Source: Treponema sp. (GTDB taxonomy: Bacteria; Spirochaetota; Spirochaetia; Treponematales; Treponemataceae). From it: a DNA stretch of 35,705 nt. Location of the stretch: assembly GCA_024687165.1 (NCBI GenBank), contig JAILEY010000080.1, positions 1 to 35,705 of the forward strand, read 5' to 3'. Shown one piece after another: positions 14,790 through 23,693 of the stretch. The translations under genes and the position numbers were made by a program. How positions within the stretch are numbered: the stretch's first letter is position 1; every line of letters starts with the position of its first letter. The notes under the pieces are model-generated. The model saw nothing but the letters and a program-made list of their open reading frames with translations. It was not told where the DNA came from and did not search any database.

Positions 14790-15764
14790 ATGGAATTAAT
14801 GGAAATCAGCATAAAAGATATTGAAAACGTAAAAATCGGAAATGAAACTGATGCTGCAAACGGAACCGGCTGCACTGTCTTTTTATTTGAAAAAGGATGT
14901 CCTTGTGGAGTTGATGTTCGTGGAGGAGGGCCTGCTTCCCGGGAGACAACTCTTCTTCTTCCAACTTCTGCGGCGCAGGTAATTCATGCTCTTGTTCTTG
15001 GCGGTGGAAGTGCATACGGTCTTGATGCTTCAGGCGGAGTGATGAAATATCTTGAAGAAAAAAATATCGGCTTTCCTGTCGGTAATGGCGTTGTTCCTCT
15101 TGTAGTTCAGTCTGATATTTTTGATTTAACTTGCGGAAGCTTCAATGTCCGTCCTGATCAAAAATACGGCTACAATGCCTGTATTAATGCTTACAAAGAT
15201 AATTATCAGGATGGAAATTTCGGTGGAGGGACGGGTGCTACATGCGGAAAATTTACAGGCATGGATTTTTGCACAAAGACTGGAATCGGAAGTTATGCAG
15301 TTCAGTGCGGTGAGCTTAAGGTTGGTGCTGTTGTAATTGTGAATGCACTTGGAAATGTTTATGATCATGAAGGAAAATGCATCGCAGGTTTATTAAATAA
15401 AAATAAAAACGGATTTGAAGACAGTGAAAAACTGATGTATGAGAATGCTTCAAAAGTCACTGAAAATAAATTTACCGGAAACACGACGATTGCAATCATT
15501 TTAACAAATGCTTTGTTTGATAAAAGCCGTCTTACAAAAATTGCTTCGATGGCTCAAAATGGAATGGCGCGATCAATAAGACCTGTTCATACTTCTGCAG
15601 ACGGAGATACTGTTTATGCTGCAAGCACCGGAAATGTAAAAGCCGACCAGGATGCAGTAGGAACTCTTGCAGCAGATGTTCTTTCGCGTGCAATAGAAAA
15701 AGCCGTACACACTGCACAAAGCGCATACGGCTTTAAATCTTCAAAAGATATTATGGCTGGTTAA
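14790..15764 (+). CDS. P1-family (DmpA/BapA-like, S58) aminopeptidase
   Basis: A 324-residue Ntn-type hydrolase that would be autocleaved into two chains. VKIGNETDAANGTGCTVFLF, then GVDVRGGGPASRET, VLGGGSAYGLDA and GFPVGNGVVP match the family's alpha-chain landmarks. FTGNTTIAIILTNA carries the expected Thr/Ser nucleophile region at the cleavage site, and PVHTSADGDTVYAAST closes the beta chain. Family members are aminopeptidases or peptide/amide hydrolases; the substrate cannot be read from sequence. No signal peptide is seen, so it is cytoplasmic. I choose ATG 14790; an in-frame upstream extension would overlap the promoter. Its stop is only 3 nt from that of convergent glf. Confidence 0.88.
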   Translation: MELMEISIKDIENVKIGNETDAANGTGCTVFLFEKGCPCGVDVRGGGPASRETTLLLPTSAAQVIHALVLGGGSAYGLDASGGVMKYLEEKNIGFPVGNGVVPLVVQSDIFDLTCGSFNVRPDQKYGYNACINAYKDNYQDGNFGGGTGATCGKFTGMDFCTKTGIGSYAVQCGELKVGAVVIVNALGNVYDHEGKCIAGLLNKNKNGFEDSEKLMYENASKVTENKFTGNTTIAIILTNALFDKSRLTKIASMAQNGMARSIRPVHTSADGDTVYAASTGNVKADQDAVGTLAADVLSRAIEKAVHTAQSAYGFKSSKDIMAG

Positions 15765-15767
15765 AAA

Positions 15768-16889
15768 TTACAGCTTAAATTCTTCTTTACATTTTTTAAT
15801 GCAGTCTTCTATTACGTCGTCCATGTCAAAATATTTATACTGTCCGAGTCTTCCGCCAAAAATTATGTTTTTTAATTTTGAGGCTCGTTCAGCATATTTT
15901 TCATAAAGCGAAGAATTTTTTTCATCGTTGACAGGGTAGAAGGGTTCACAGCCTTCGCTCCATTCCGTTGAATACTCCCTGCTGATTACTGTTTTGCTGT
16001 TTTCAAAGCCTTCTTTATTTTCTGTTTCAAAATGCTTGTGCTCGATGATTCTTGTAAAAGGCTGCTCTTTGCTTGTGTAATTTATAACTGCATTTCCCTG
16101 ATAATTCTGTTCATTTAAAATTTCTGTTTCAAATGTTACTGTTCTATATTCAAGTTTTCCAAGATCATATCCAAAGTATTCATCAATGCATCCGGTGTAA
16201 ACAATTTTTTCTGCAGAGTTTTCCCAGCTTTCTTTATCCGCAAAAAAATCAACATTTGTTTTAACTTCAATTCCTTCAAGCAAACCTTCAATCAGTTTAT
16301 TGTATCCGCCGATCGGGATTCCCTGATAAGAGTCGTTGAAATAATTGTTGTCAAAAGTAAATCTGAATGGAAGTCGCTTTATGATGAATGCGGGAAGTTC
16401 TGTACATTTGCGTCCCCACTGTTTTTCTGTATATTCTTTAATCAGTTTTTCGTAAATGTCACGGCCTGCAAGATAGAGTGCCTGTTCCTCAAGATTTTTC
16501 GGTTCGCTGATTCCACTTTCTTTTCTCTGCTGTTCAATTTTTGCTTTTGCTTCCTGCGGTGTTTTTGTTCCCCAAAGCTGATAGAACGTATTCATATTGA
16601 AGGGCAGGTTGTATAATTCTCCCTTGTAATTTGCAACAGGACTGTTTGTGTATCTGTTGAATTCAACGAATGAATTTACAAAATCCCAGACCTCTTTGTT
16701 TGAAGTATGAAAAATATGTGCACCGTATTTGTGAACGTTGATTTTTTCAATTTTTTCACAGTAGACGTTTCCGCCTGCAACATTTCTTTTTTCAATTACA
16801 AGAACTGATTTTCCTGCTTTGCGTGCAAAATATGCAAAAGTTGCTCCATACAAGCCTGAGCCTACAACAAGATAATCATATTTTTTCAT
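15768..16889 (-). CDS. glf: UDP-galactopyranose mutase
   Basis: A 373-residue flavoenzyme interconverting UDP-galactopyranose and UDP-galactofuranose, the donor for galactofuranose-containing surface glycans. The FAD-binding GSGLYGATFAYFA sits at residues 10-22, followed by VIEKRNVAGGN, KYGAHIFHTSN, PFNMNTFYQLWG, the KQWGR segment and the late GGRLGQYKYFDMDDV motif. The length is normal. Its ATG overlaps the cca stop (ATGA), so the two are translationally coupled. It adds a fourth sugar-nucleotide route to the window. Confidence 0.95.
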   Translation of the reverse strand: MKKYDYLVVGSGLYGATFAYFARKAGKSVLVIEKRNVAGGNVYCEKIEKINVHKYGAHIFHTSNKEVWDFVNSFVEFNRYTNSPVANYKGELYNLPFNMNTFYQLWGTKTPQEAKAKIEQQRKESGISEPKNLEEQALYLAGRDIYEKLIKEYTEKQWGRKCTELPAFIIKRLPFRFTFDNNYFNDSYQGIPIGGYNKLIEGLLEGIEVKTNVDFFADKESWENSAEKIVYTGCIDEYFGYDLGKLEYRTVTFETEILNEQNYQGNAVINYTSKEQPFTRIIEHKHFETENKEGFENSKTVISREYSTEWSEGCEPFYPVNDEKNSSLYEKYAERASKLKNIIFGGRLGQYKYFDMDDVIEDCIKKCKEEFKL

Positions 16890-18286
16890 CTGTATTTTTC
16901 CTTATAAATATTTTCTGCTAGTGTGATTAATTTTTCTTTTTGATTCATTTCTGGACTTTCTGTTACAGTTTCAAAAAGTTCATTTAAAATTGAGCCGATG
17001 ATTTTTCCTTTCGGTATTCCAATCTGCATAAGGTCATTACCATTTACTAAAAGATCCTTAAGGCTTAATGCTGCTTTTTCTTCTGTAATTTTTTCAATTC
17101 GATTTTTAAATTCCGCAAGATTCAGATAAACGGGACTTCCAGGAACTGGTGCCACATTATTCATTCCGTGAATATCTGCAATTCTCAATGCAAAAAGATC
17201 ATCGATGTTTTCCATTCCGGCTCGAATTATGAAACGTCGTACCGCTGCATCACTCCAGTTGCTTTCATAAAAAAACATGTGCTCTTTTACAAGGTGAGAA
17301 ACTTTTTTTATTTCATCGTTTGAAAATTTCAGTGCAGTCATTGATTCAACACATTTTTTTGCACTCATAGACTCGTGTCCATGAAAATGTACTGCAATCT
17401 TACCGTCAATATTTTCTGTTGTACGGCATTCAGGTTTTCCAATGTCATGATAAAATGCTGCGAGACGAACATAAAGATTTTCTTTTGGAGCTCCGTCACA
17501 GGCATAAAAATTATGATCAGCAACATCAAATTTATGGAAGCCCCTGTAATCCTGCTGAGTGCAGTTTCTGCAAACCTTAAACTGAGGAATAAAAACATCC
17601 ATGAGACCTGTATCTTCAAGCAGCTTTAAGCCGACGCTGGGTTTCTCACTTTTCATCATTTTGCAGAATTCATCTCTAAATCTTTCTACAGAAATTCCTT
17701 TTGTTTTTTCACGTACATTCGGAATCATGATTGCTTCATAGGTTTTGTCTTCAATTTTAAAATTAAGCTGACTTGAAAACCTGATTGCACGAATCGGCCT
17801 TAATCCGTCTTCTGTAAATCTTTCTTCTGCTTTACCAACTGTTCTGATTATTTTATTTTTTATATCTTTTTGACCGTCAAAGGGATCTACAATTTTAAGC
17901 GTTGAAAGATCCACCGCAATTGCGTTCATCGTAAAATCACGACGGCTTAAATCTTCTTCAATAGTTGCGGCATATTCAACTTTATCAGGATGTCTTCCGT
18001 CTGAATAGTCACTCTCTGTTCTGAAAGTTGTAGTCTCATATTCTTCACCGAAAATATGAATCGTAACAGTTCCATGTGCAATCCCCGTTGGAATGACACG
18101 CTTAAAAATTTTCATGACCTGCTGTGGTGTTGCATTTGTTGCAATGTCGTAATCGTGAGCTTCTTTATTCATCAGCATATCACGAACGGCACCACCAACA
18201 AGGTATGCTTTAAATCCATGGTCAGAAAAAATCTTTGCTGTTTTTAAAAGATTTTCCGGAACTGTTATACTTTTCTTAAAAAACAT
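16886..18286 (-). CDS. cca: CCA tRNA nucleotidyltransferase / poly(A) polymerase family with HD domain
   Basis: A 466-residue class II nucleotidyltransferase. GGAVRD at residues 31-36 and the metal-binding DYD at 45-47 form the active site. HGTVTIHIFGEEYETTTFR, RRDFTMNAIAVD and the EDGLRPIRAIRFSSQL RNA-binding motif follow. An HD domain (YHDIGKP) sits near residue 290. It adds or repairs the tRNA 3' CCA; a poly(A) polymerase role cannot be ruled out by sequence alone. A -10-like TAAAAT lies 9 nt before the start, and 43 nt separate it from divergent thiN. Confidence 0.92.
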   Translation of the reverse strand: MFFKKSITVPENLLKTAKIFSDHGFKAYLVGGAVRDMLMNKEAHDYDIATNATPQQVMKIFKRVIPTGIAHGTVTIHIFGEEYETTTFRTESDYSDGRHPDKVEYAATIEEDLSRRDFTMNAIAVDLSTLKIVDPFDGQKDIKNKIIRTVGKAEERFTEDGLRPIRAIRFSSQLNFKIEDKTYEAIMIPNVREKTKGISVERFRDEFCKMMKSEKPSVGLKLLEDTGLMDVFIPQFKVCRNCTQQDYRGFHKFDVADHNFYACDGAPKENLYVRLAAFYHDIGKPECRTTENIDGKIAVHFHGHESMSAKKCVESMTALKFSNDEIKKVSHLVKEHMFFYESNWSDAAVRRFIIRAGMENIDDLFALRIADIHGMNNVAPVPGSPVYLNLAEFKNRIEKITEEKAALSLKDLLVNGNDLMQIGIPKGKIIGSILNELFETVTESPEMNQKEKLITLAENIYKEKYR

Positions 18287-18329
18287 GATACAGTGATTTT
18301 ACAAAATTAACAGGAAAAATTCTATTGAT

Positions 18330-19019
18330 ATGAATATATTGATTTTTACAGGTGGAGAAGCAGCTGCTCCCAAAAAGTTTTCAGATTTTTTTTCTCAAAG
18401 AAAATTTCATTACATCATCGCTGCAGATTCCGGACTTGATACATTTGAAGCTTATTCTTTCTTTTATAAAAAAATTAATCCGCTGAAATTAAATTTTATT
18501 CTCGGCGATATGGACAGCGTAAAAAACAGAAAGCTTATAAAAAAATACAAAGATGTTCCTCATGAATTCTGCAGTCACGACAAAGATTTTTCAGATACAG
18601 AACTTGCTCTTATGAAAGCGCACGAAGTTACAAAAAAATCAACAGAAGAAAATATAATAATTCTTGTTGGAGCGGGTGGCGGAAGAATTGATCATCTGCT
18701 TGGAGTATGGGAAACTTTTTCAAAAGATTTTTCAGCAGACATATGGCTTTCAAATGAGCAGAAAATTACAAAACTTAGTGAAGGAAAAAGCATTGAGCTT
18801 TGTGACTTAAAACTTGAAGAGAGAATTTCAATTTCGTGCATAAAACTTGGAAGTGAAGGAAAAGGGCTGGTCTTAACGGAAGGCCTTGAGTGGACACCTG
18901 CTGAAACTGAAAAAACAGGACTCATCAGCCTCTCAAACAGAATCAATAGAAATCACCTTGAAAAAAATCTCCCCGTAAAACTCACCGCTTCCAAAGGAGA
19001 CTTTCTAATCTATAGTTAA
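18330..19019 (+). CDS. thiN: Thiamine pyrophosphokinase
   Basis: A 229-residue enzyme converting thiamine and ATP to thiamine diphosphate. Visible are AADSGLDTF (31-39), the catalytic GDMDS at 59-63, a HDKDFSDTELAL segment and GAGGGRIDHLLG, all diagnostic. The C-terminal beta domain is present. The sequence is more divergent than Bacillus ThiN but all core residues are kept. The AGGAAAA is rather far (12 nt) from the ATG. A large palindrome follows 20 nt after the stop. Confidence 0.85.
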   Translation: MNILIFTGGEAAAPKKFSDFFSQRKFHYIIAADSGLDTFEAYSFFYKKINPLKLNFILGDMDSVKNRKLIKKYKDVPHEFCSHDKDFSDTELALMKAHEVTKKSTEENIIILVGAGGGRIDHLLGVWETFSKDFSADIWLSNEQKITKLSEGKSIELCDLKLEERISISCIKLGSEGKGLVLTEGLEWTPAETEKTGLISLSNRINRNHLEKNLPVKLTASKGDFLIYS

Positions 19020-19038
19020 TTTAAAATTATTATAGATA

Positions 19039-19134
19039 TAATAAAATTGGCGCGAAGGAGTGTTGAGCAGGACGAAAATATTCTGTATAGTGCGTTTTCG
19101 TAATGCTCAACGCGACTGGAAGCCAATTTTATTA
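19039..19134. repeat. 96-bp nested palindrome (three-tier hairpin)
   Basis: Three nested inverted repeats share one centre. The outer arms TAATAAAATTGGC / GCCAATTTTATTA are perfect over 13 bp (19039-19051 with 19122-19134). The middle arms GTTGAGCA / TGCTCAAC pair over 8 bp (19062-19069 with 19104-19111). The inner arms ACGAAAA / TTTTCGT pair over 7 bp (19072-19078 with 19095-19101), closing a 16-nt loop. The whole folds into one long stem with symmetric 10-nt internal loops. It lies between convergent genes. It could be a terminator for both, a structured RNA or a MITE-like mobile repeat. No T-run follows the stem, which argues against a simple terminator. Confidence 0.75.
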
Positions 19135-19137
19135 AAG

Positions 19138-19497
19138 CTAATTAATTCCTTTGGCTATGATTGAAATCGAACTGAACGCAATTAAAAATACAAAACACAA
19201 AACACTTAAAATCAAAAACAGCGCAGAAAAAACTATGTATCTTTTCTGCCTGTTGATGAAAAAAAATGCAAGAGACTCAATAAAACCGGCTGCAGAAAAA
19301 AGAAGAAGAATTACAGAATTAAGTGAGCACAAAAATAAAAGAAAAAACTGTGTTGTGTCCAGAAAATTCTGATAGCTTCCTGTTATGTAAATAGAAATTA
19401 TTGAAACAGAAAAGAGCAGAAAAAAAATTGATGTGCGGCAAGTCAGCTTAAAGAGGAAGGATCTGCTTATTTTTATCTTTTTATTGTTTGAACTCAT
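19138..19497 (-). CDS. Small membrane protein with three TM helices, unknown function
   Basis: A 119-residue protein with a basic N-terminus (KKIKISRSF). Three strongly hydrophobic segments, roughly residues 22-44, 50-77 and 88-112, are separated by short polar loops, one of which is RQKRY. I recognise no family. It is kept because the frame is open from end to end, the hydrophobic pattern is regular and it fills the space between the palindrome and a divergent promoter. There is no Shine-Dalgarno. A minus-strand TATACT lies 7 nt before the ATG, so a leaderless transcript is possible. Confidence 0.55.
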   Translation of the reverse strand: MSSNNKKIKISRSFLFKLTCRTSIFFLLFSVSIISIYITGSYQNFLDTTQFFLLFLCSLNSVILLLFSAAGFIESLAFFFINRQKRYIVFSALFLILSVLCFVFLIAFSSISIIAKGIN

Positions 19498-19512
19498 TTT
19501 TTTCAGTATAAT
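19484..19512 (+). promoter_or_regulatory. Promoter of the SPFH-like gene and glgA
   Basis: TTGTTT (19484-19489) and perfect TATAAT (19507-19512), 17 bp apart. The -10 region is shared back-to-back with a TATACT on the other strand, and the -35 lies inside the first codons of the divergent membrane-protein gene. Confidence 0.6.
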
Positions 19513-19541
19513 AGAAAGAACATAAATTTGCGAGTGGAAAA

Positions 19542-20333
19542 ATGAAAGCCAAAAAATTTTTTACATGGATTATTGTCATTATACTTTTTGCTGCTGCTAT
19601 TTTCAGCATCGGATGGATTCAGCTCTGGACTGAAAAAGGCGACAACTGTACTGTTATGATTTCAAAAACCAGCGGTATCTATGAAGAACCTATTGTAAAC
19701 GGAAGTTTCAACTGGAGATGGGAACGCCTTATTCCTTCAAATGTTGTTCTTGAAAGTTTTGAAATTAACAGAGGAACTTACAGCAAATCATATACGGAAA
19801 AACTAGACGGTGCAGATTTTTACGGCTCACTGACATCAACGGATTTTTCATACAGTATAGATCTTTCTGTAAATATTACTGCTGAGCCTGATGAAATTTT
19901 AAAACTATGCGAAAAGAAAATTATAAAAAATGATTCTGATCTTACAGAATATTGCAAGGGAATTGTTGATAGTTTTGCACTTAAGCTTCTTGCTGAACTT
20001 AAAGAAACTTCTTTTGCAGATATTGAAAAAAGTGTTGAAAAAGTTCTCCGCGATTTTAACAACGGAATAAAAATTACTTCTGCAAAAATCACTGATCATA
20101 AATTTCCTGATATGACTTTGTATTCAAAAGCAAAAGAAATTACTGATCAGTATTATGAAGTTCTGAACAAAAAAATTAATGATCTTGCTGATTCTAATGC
20201 TGCAAAAATTGTTCAGCAGAAAGAAGCTCTTTCAAAACTTGAAGAGCTTGGTCAGATTGTAGAAAAGCATCCAGTCCTTACGGAAATTCTAAAAGAAGGA
20301 AATCTTGAACAGATTATGAAGGTTTTAAAATGA
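19542..20333 (+). CDS. SPFH/prohibitin-like membrane-anchored protein
   Basis: A 263-residue protein with one N-terminal membrane helix at about residues 8-29 (WIIVIILFAAAIFSIGWI). A beta-rich region resembling an SPFH/band-7 domain follows: SIDLSVNITAEPDEILKLC, then a helix, KITSAKITDHKFPDM. A helical, charged C-terminal tail ends it. It lacks the long coiled coil of flotillins and is short for the family, so this is a divergent assignment. It sits in the inner membrane with the bulk probably outside the cytoplasm. Its stop overlaps the glgA start (ATGA), which is unexpected for a scaffold protein and may simply be operon packing. Confidence 0.6.
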   Translation: MKAKKFFTWIIVIILFAAAIFSIGWIQLWTEKGDNCTVMISKTSGIYEEPIVNGSFNWRWERLIPSNVVLESFEINRGTYSKSYTEKLDGADFYGSLTSTDFSYSIDLSVNITAEPDEILKLCEKKIIKNDSDLTEYCKGIVDSFALKLLAELKETSFADIEKSVEKVLRDFNNGIKITSAKITDHKFPDMTLYSKAKEITDQYYEVLNKKINDLADSNAAKIVQQKEALSKLEELGQIVEKHPVLTEILKEGNLEQIMKVLK

Positions 20334-21865
20334 ACATCTGGCTTGTCGCAAGAGAGTATGCGGGAATTGCAGAAGCGGGTGGTGTAAAAAATGTTTCCTG
20401 CTCACTTTCTGAAAGTCTTGCAAAACTTGGACACAAAGTTGTTTTTTTTATTCCTCTTTACCGGTGCACGGATCTTTCAAAGATAGAAAATTTTACATGC
20501 TTTTATCATCAGCCTGTACAGCTTGAATTAACTGACAGAAAAAGAGTTCCTGTTTCTTTTGCACATGGAACGATGAACGGCGTAGAAATTGTTTTTGTAT
20601 GTCATAAATCTTTTGCAGAAAAAAATGCAGTCTATACATACACTAAAAAAGATCAGGAAGAAAACTGCGAACATATTCAGGGGACGGGGCACAAGGACGT
20701 AATGTTTTTGAACATGCTTTTTCAAAAAGCTGTCGTTGAATTTTCGCGCACCTGTTCAAAGGAAGAAATTCCTGATGTAATTCATTGCCAGGATGCGGCA
20801 TGTGCACTCATTCCAAATTTTGCAGCACAGAACCCGCTTTTAAAAGATACAAGGTGCATCGTTACAATTCACAATGCAGGCCCGGGGTATCATCACAATT
20901 ATGCAGATATTGCACAGGCTGAATATTTTACGAATCTTGACAGAAGCATTTTGTGTTATGGAGCAAACGGCTATTCAATTGAGCCTTATGTTTTATGTAC
21001 GCTTAATGCAACGCTGACAACAGTCTCTCCAGAGTATGCTGCGGAAATTTTAAATGGTACAACAAACACAGATGGTCTTTCTGAAATTTTCCGTCAGCAT
21101 AATACAAGCATTGTCGGTATTACAAACGGAATTGATTTTGACCGCTATGATCCGACTGATGTAAATAAATCGCAGCTTCCGTTTGCATACGATCCAAAAA
21201 ACGGAGATTTAAAAAATAAATATGGTGCAAACAGAAAAATCTTTTTAGAAACTTATGCTTCAAAAGAAAAAATCAAAACCGCTGATATTACGCAGTATGG
21301 ATTTATAGAAGGGGAGCCGAAAGATATTTACATTGCATATCACGGACGTGTTGTTCATCAGAAGGGAATTGAGATTGTTGCACGTCTTGCTGAAAGTATC
21401 TGCTCAAAAAATCTGAATGTAAAATTTATTTTTGCAGGTCAGGGCGCTCCGGAACTTGAAAACATGCTCAAGGATATTGCAGAACGATATCCTGGAAAAT
21501 GCGTTTACCTTTGCGGATATGATAAAATTGTTGCAAGGTTAAGTCTTGCTGCAGCAGATTTTTCACTTCATCCAAGCTACTTTGAGCCGTGCGGTCTTGA
21601 AGATTTTATTGCTCAGATTTTTGGAACCTTACCGATAGCTCATGCAACTGGCGGTCTGTGCAAAATAATCAATGGAAAAACAGGCTATCTTTATTCACCA
21701 AATACCGCAGAACATCTTGAATCAATTGTTCTTTCACTGATTTCACAGATTAACAGTGAAGGTATTGAATCTCTTAAAGAAACTATTAAATATGCGGCAA
21801 ACTACATCTTTGACCGTTATTCCTGGGACAAGGTTGCCGGTGAATATCTTAAGCTTTATAAATAA
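20330..21865 (+). CDS. glgA: Glycogen/starch synthase
   Basis: A 511-residue GT5 glycosyltransferase extending alpha-1,4-glucan from an NDP-glucose donor. The N-terminal Rossmann domain has REYAGIAEAGGVKNV, HKVVFFIPLYR and VIHCQDAACALIPNF. The C-terminal domain has AYHGRVVHQKGIEIVA, IFAGQGAPELE and the donor-site HPSYFEPCGLEDFIAQIFG followed by HATGGL. Classical GlgA has Lys in the N-terminal K-x-G-G-L motif; here it reads E-A-G-G-V. The gene is translationally coupled to the SPFH-like gene and ends in a shared bidirectional terminator. Confidence 0.9.
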   Translation: MNIWLVAREYAGIAEAGGVKNVSCSLSESLAKLGHKVVFFIPLYRCTDLSKIENFTCFYHQPVQLELTDRKRVPVSFAHGTMNGVEIVFVCHKSFAEKNAVYTYTKKDQEENCEHIQGTGHKDVMFLNMLFQKAVVEFSRTCSKEEIPDVIHCQDAACALIPNFAAQNPLLKDTRCIVTIHNAGPGYHHNYADIAQAEYFTNLDRSILCYGANGYSIEPYVLCTLNATLTTVSPEYAAEILNGTTNTDGLSEIFRQHNTSIVGITNGIDFDRYDPTDVNKSQLPFAYDPKNGDLKNKYGANRKIFLETYASKEKIKTADITQYGFIEGEPKDIYIAYHGRVVHQKGIEIVARLAESICSKNLNVKFIFAGQGAPELENMLKDIAERYPGKCVYLCGYDKIVARLSLAAADFSLHPSYFEPCGLEDFIAQIFGTLPIAHATGGLCKIINGKTGYLYSPNTAEHLESIVLSLISQINSEGIESLKETIKYAANYIFDRYSWDKVAGEYLKLYK

Positions 21866-21903
21866 GACTGCAGGTTAAGAAACAATTATCAATCTGCAAT
21901 AAA

Positions 21904-21940
21904 AAAAGGACTGGTGATTTTACTCATCAGTCCTTTTGCT
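21904..21940. terminator. Bidirectional terminator between glgA and the P83/100 gene
   Basis: AAAAGGACTG (21904-21913) pairs with CAGTCCTTTT (21928-21937), with additional TGA/TCA pairing inside. A-run on the left and T-run on the right, so it can stop transcripts arriving from both convergent genes. Confidence 0.85.
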
Positions 21941-21961
21941 TTAATTATGTCTTTCCTATAA

Positions 21962-23656
21962 TTACTGTGTTACTTTTGTAAGGTCTGTAAGAGAGAGAAG
22001 AACAGGAGTTCCGTCTGACTGTGTTACAACAAGACCCTTTCCTGTAACAGTAATTGGTGTGCTTCCTGTAACTTCAACAGAACTCTTTGTTACAAGTGTA
22101 AGCTGCTTGTCATAAGAAGCAACATAGTTCTTTCCTTTTTCTTCAATTACTACAAAGTAGTTTGTTCCGCTTTGAATAAGTACAGAATTCTTTGAAAGAG
22201 TTTCTTCACTTTCTTTCTGGATTTCCATCTTGTATGCATCGATAAGGCAAAGCTTTACAACACCACTGTTATTTCCACAAACTGCCATATAGAAGATGCT
22301 TGTGTCCGGTGTATTTTTAGCAAATGCAACGTCTGCAGCCATACTGATGATTGCATCCTGTACAGGAATTGCCGTTCTGTTGCGGATTACGTTTACCTTT
22401 GATTCGCGTACAACTTCTCCAGTTTTTCCGTTGAGCTTAACGAGAGAGCTTAGCATTTCTGCTTCATTTACAACCTTAAGGCCCATTACAGTTCCATCAA
22501 CCATTTCCTTGAGGTTTTCATTTGCAAGTTCCTGCTGGTCTTTTGCAATTTCTTCACGTTCCTTCTGTGCTTCATCAGATTTTTTGTCTGCTACAGCCTG
22601 GAGATTTGAAGCTTCGTTCTGTGCTTCGTCAACCTTTGACTGCTGTTCTTCAGTCTTTGCAGCTTCCTTGTTTGCGTTATCTCTTGCTTTTTCTGCATCC
22701 TTTGAAGCCTTTGAAGCGTCAGATTCAGCTTTCTTTGCATCCTGCTGCTTCTGCTTGTTTCCAGGATCTTTCTTTGCTTCTTCCTTTTTCTGTTCTGCTA
22801 CCTGCTGTTTCTTTTCTGCTTCAGCTTCTTTCTTGTTAGCAGTCTTTTCAGCTTCCTTCTGATTCTTCTTCTGATCTTCTAACTTTTTATTTTCTTCTGC
22901 AACTTTTTTTGCAGCATCCTGTGCTTTTACAGATGCATCTTCAGATTCACGTTCCTTGATGTCTACCATGTTCTTGCGTTCATCAATTCCCTTATCATCT
23001 TCTTCCTTCATTGAATCAACAACTTTCTTGTCACTGATTACAGATGTTTCAACAGATGAAAGTCCACCGTCTGCAAATTCTCCAAGAGGAATAACAATCT
23101 GTGAGTTTCCAGGCCACTGAGTCCATTTAAGACCAAGACCACATTTTTCTGCTGTAAGATTTTTTGTTACAACGTCCTTGTATTTTTCCTTGAAGGAATC
23201 GATTTTTCCTCTGTATACGGCATTGTAAACTGTTACGAATGTTGCAACTGTATTTGCGTCTTTATCAGAATATCCGTATGCACTTGAAAGATATCCTGCA
23301 ATAATTCTTCTTAAGTTTCTGATGTGATCTACTGTTGCACTAGGATTGATTATAAGGATATCTGCATCAAGTTTGTCCTTTGAGGAAGGGTCAATTGCAT
23401 GAATTACAGTATATTTTGAATTTGATGAAGTTGTAGTTTCAACCTCAATGTTTTTTCTGATTTCGTTACCAAGACCAGTACCGATTGCTTTGATTGCATC
23501 TGCTGTTTCAATAACTTTGTGAGGTCCCATGTAGTTTTCAAAAACAACTGTTCCTTCACCGCCGGCACTCTGAAGTTCCTTTTCATTTACGTCAATTGCA
23601 AAAACTGATGTTGCAAATGAAAGTGCCATAATAGCTGCAAAAATCTGCTTTTTCAT
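21962..23656 (-). CDS. P83/100-family spirochaetal antigen
   Basis: A 564-residue exported protein. A signal peptide MKKQIFAAIMALSFATSVFA is followed by IDVNEKEL at the predicted cleavage. Residues about 20-215 form the conserved P83/100 domain (FENYMGPHKVIETADAIKAI, DADILIINPSATVDHIRNL). Residues about 220-390 are an alanine-, lysine- and glutamate-rich coiled coil. The rest is beta-rich. This matches the family of Borrelia P83/100 and its Treponema homologue; function is unknown and location is thought to be periplasm or outer-membrane-associated. The start is set by GGAGG just upstream and by the signal peptide; an open extension to 23722 overlaps the promoter. It has the best promoter in the window, so it is probably strongly expressed. 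Confidence 0.85.
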   Translation of the reverse strand: MKKQIFAAIMALSFATSVFAIDVNEKELQSAGGEGTVVFENYMGPHKVIETADAIKAIGTGLGNEIRKNIEVETTTSSNSKYTVIHAIDPSSKDKLDADILIINPSATVDHIRNLRRIIAGYLSSAYGYSDKDANTVATFVTVYNAVYRGKIDSFKEKYKDVVTKNLTAEKCGLGLKWTQWPGNSQIVIPLGEFADGGLSSVETSVISDKKVVDSMKEEDDKGIDERKNMVDIKERESEDASVKAQDAAKKVAEENKKLEDQKKNQKEAEKTANKKEAEAEKKQQVAEQKKEEAKKDPGNKQKQQDAKKAESDASKASKDAEKARDNANKEAAKTEEQQSKVDEAQNEASNLQAVADKKSDEAQKEREEIAKDQQELANENLKEMVDGTVMGLKVVNEAEMLSSLVKLNGKTGEVVRESKVNVIRNRTAIPVQDAIISMAADVAFAKNTPDTSIFYMAVCGNNSGVVKLCLIDAYKMEIQKESEETLSKNSVLIQSGTNYFVVIEEKGKNYVASYDKQLTLVTKSSVEVTGSTPITVTGKGLVVTQSDGTPVLLSLTDLTKVTQ

Positions 23657-23693
23657 ATTAAATTTTCCTCCATGAAAAATACACGTGTTTAAA

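Noticed and set aside
22296-22862. Long plus-strand frame rich in Ser, Phe, Ala and Cys
   Set aside because: It is the antisense of the Ala/Lys/Glu-rich coiled coil of P83/100; composition and lack of a start signal mark it as a shadow.
22560-22960. Apparent tandem repeat (GCTTC, TTTGC, CTTCTG-like words)
   Set aside because: It reflects the low-complexity coiled-coil codons; no constant period is visible.
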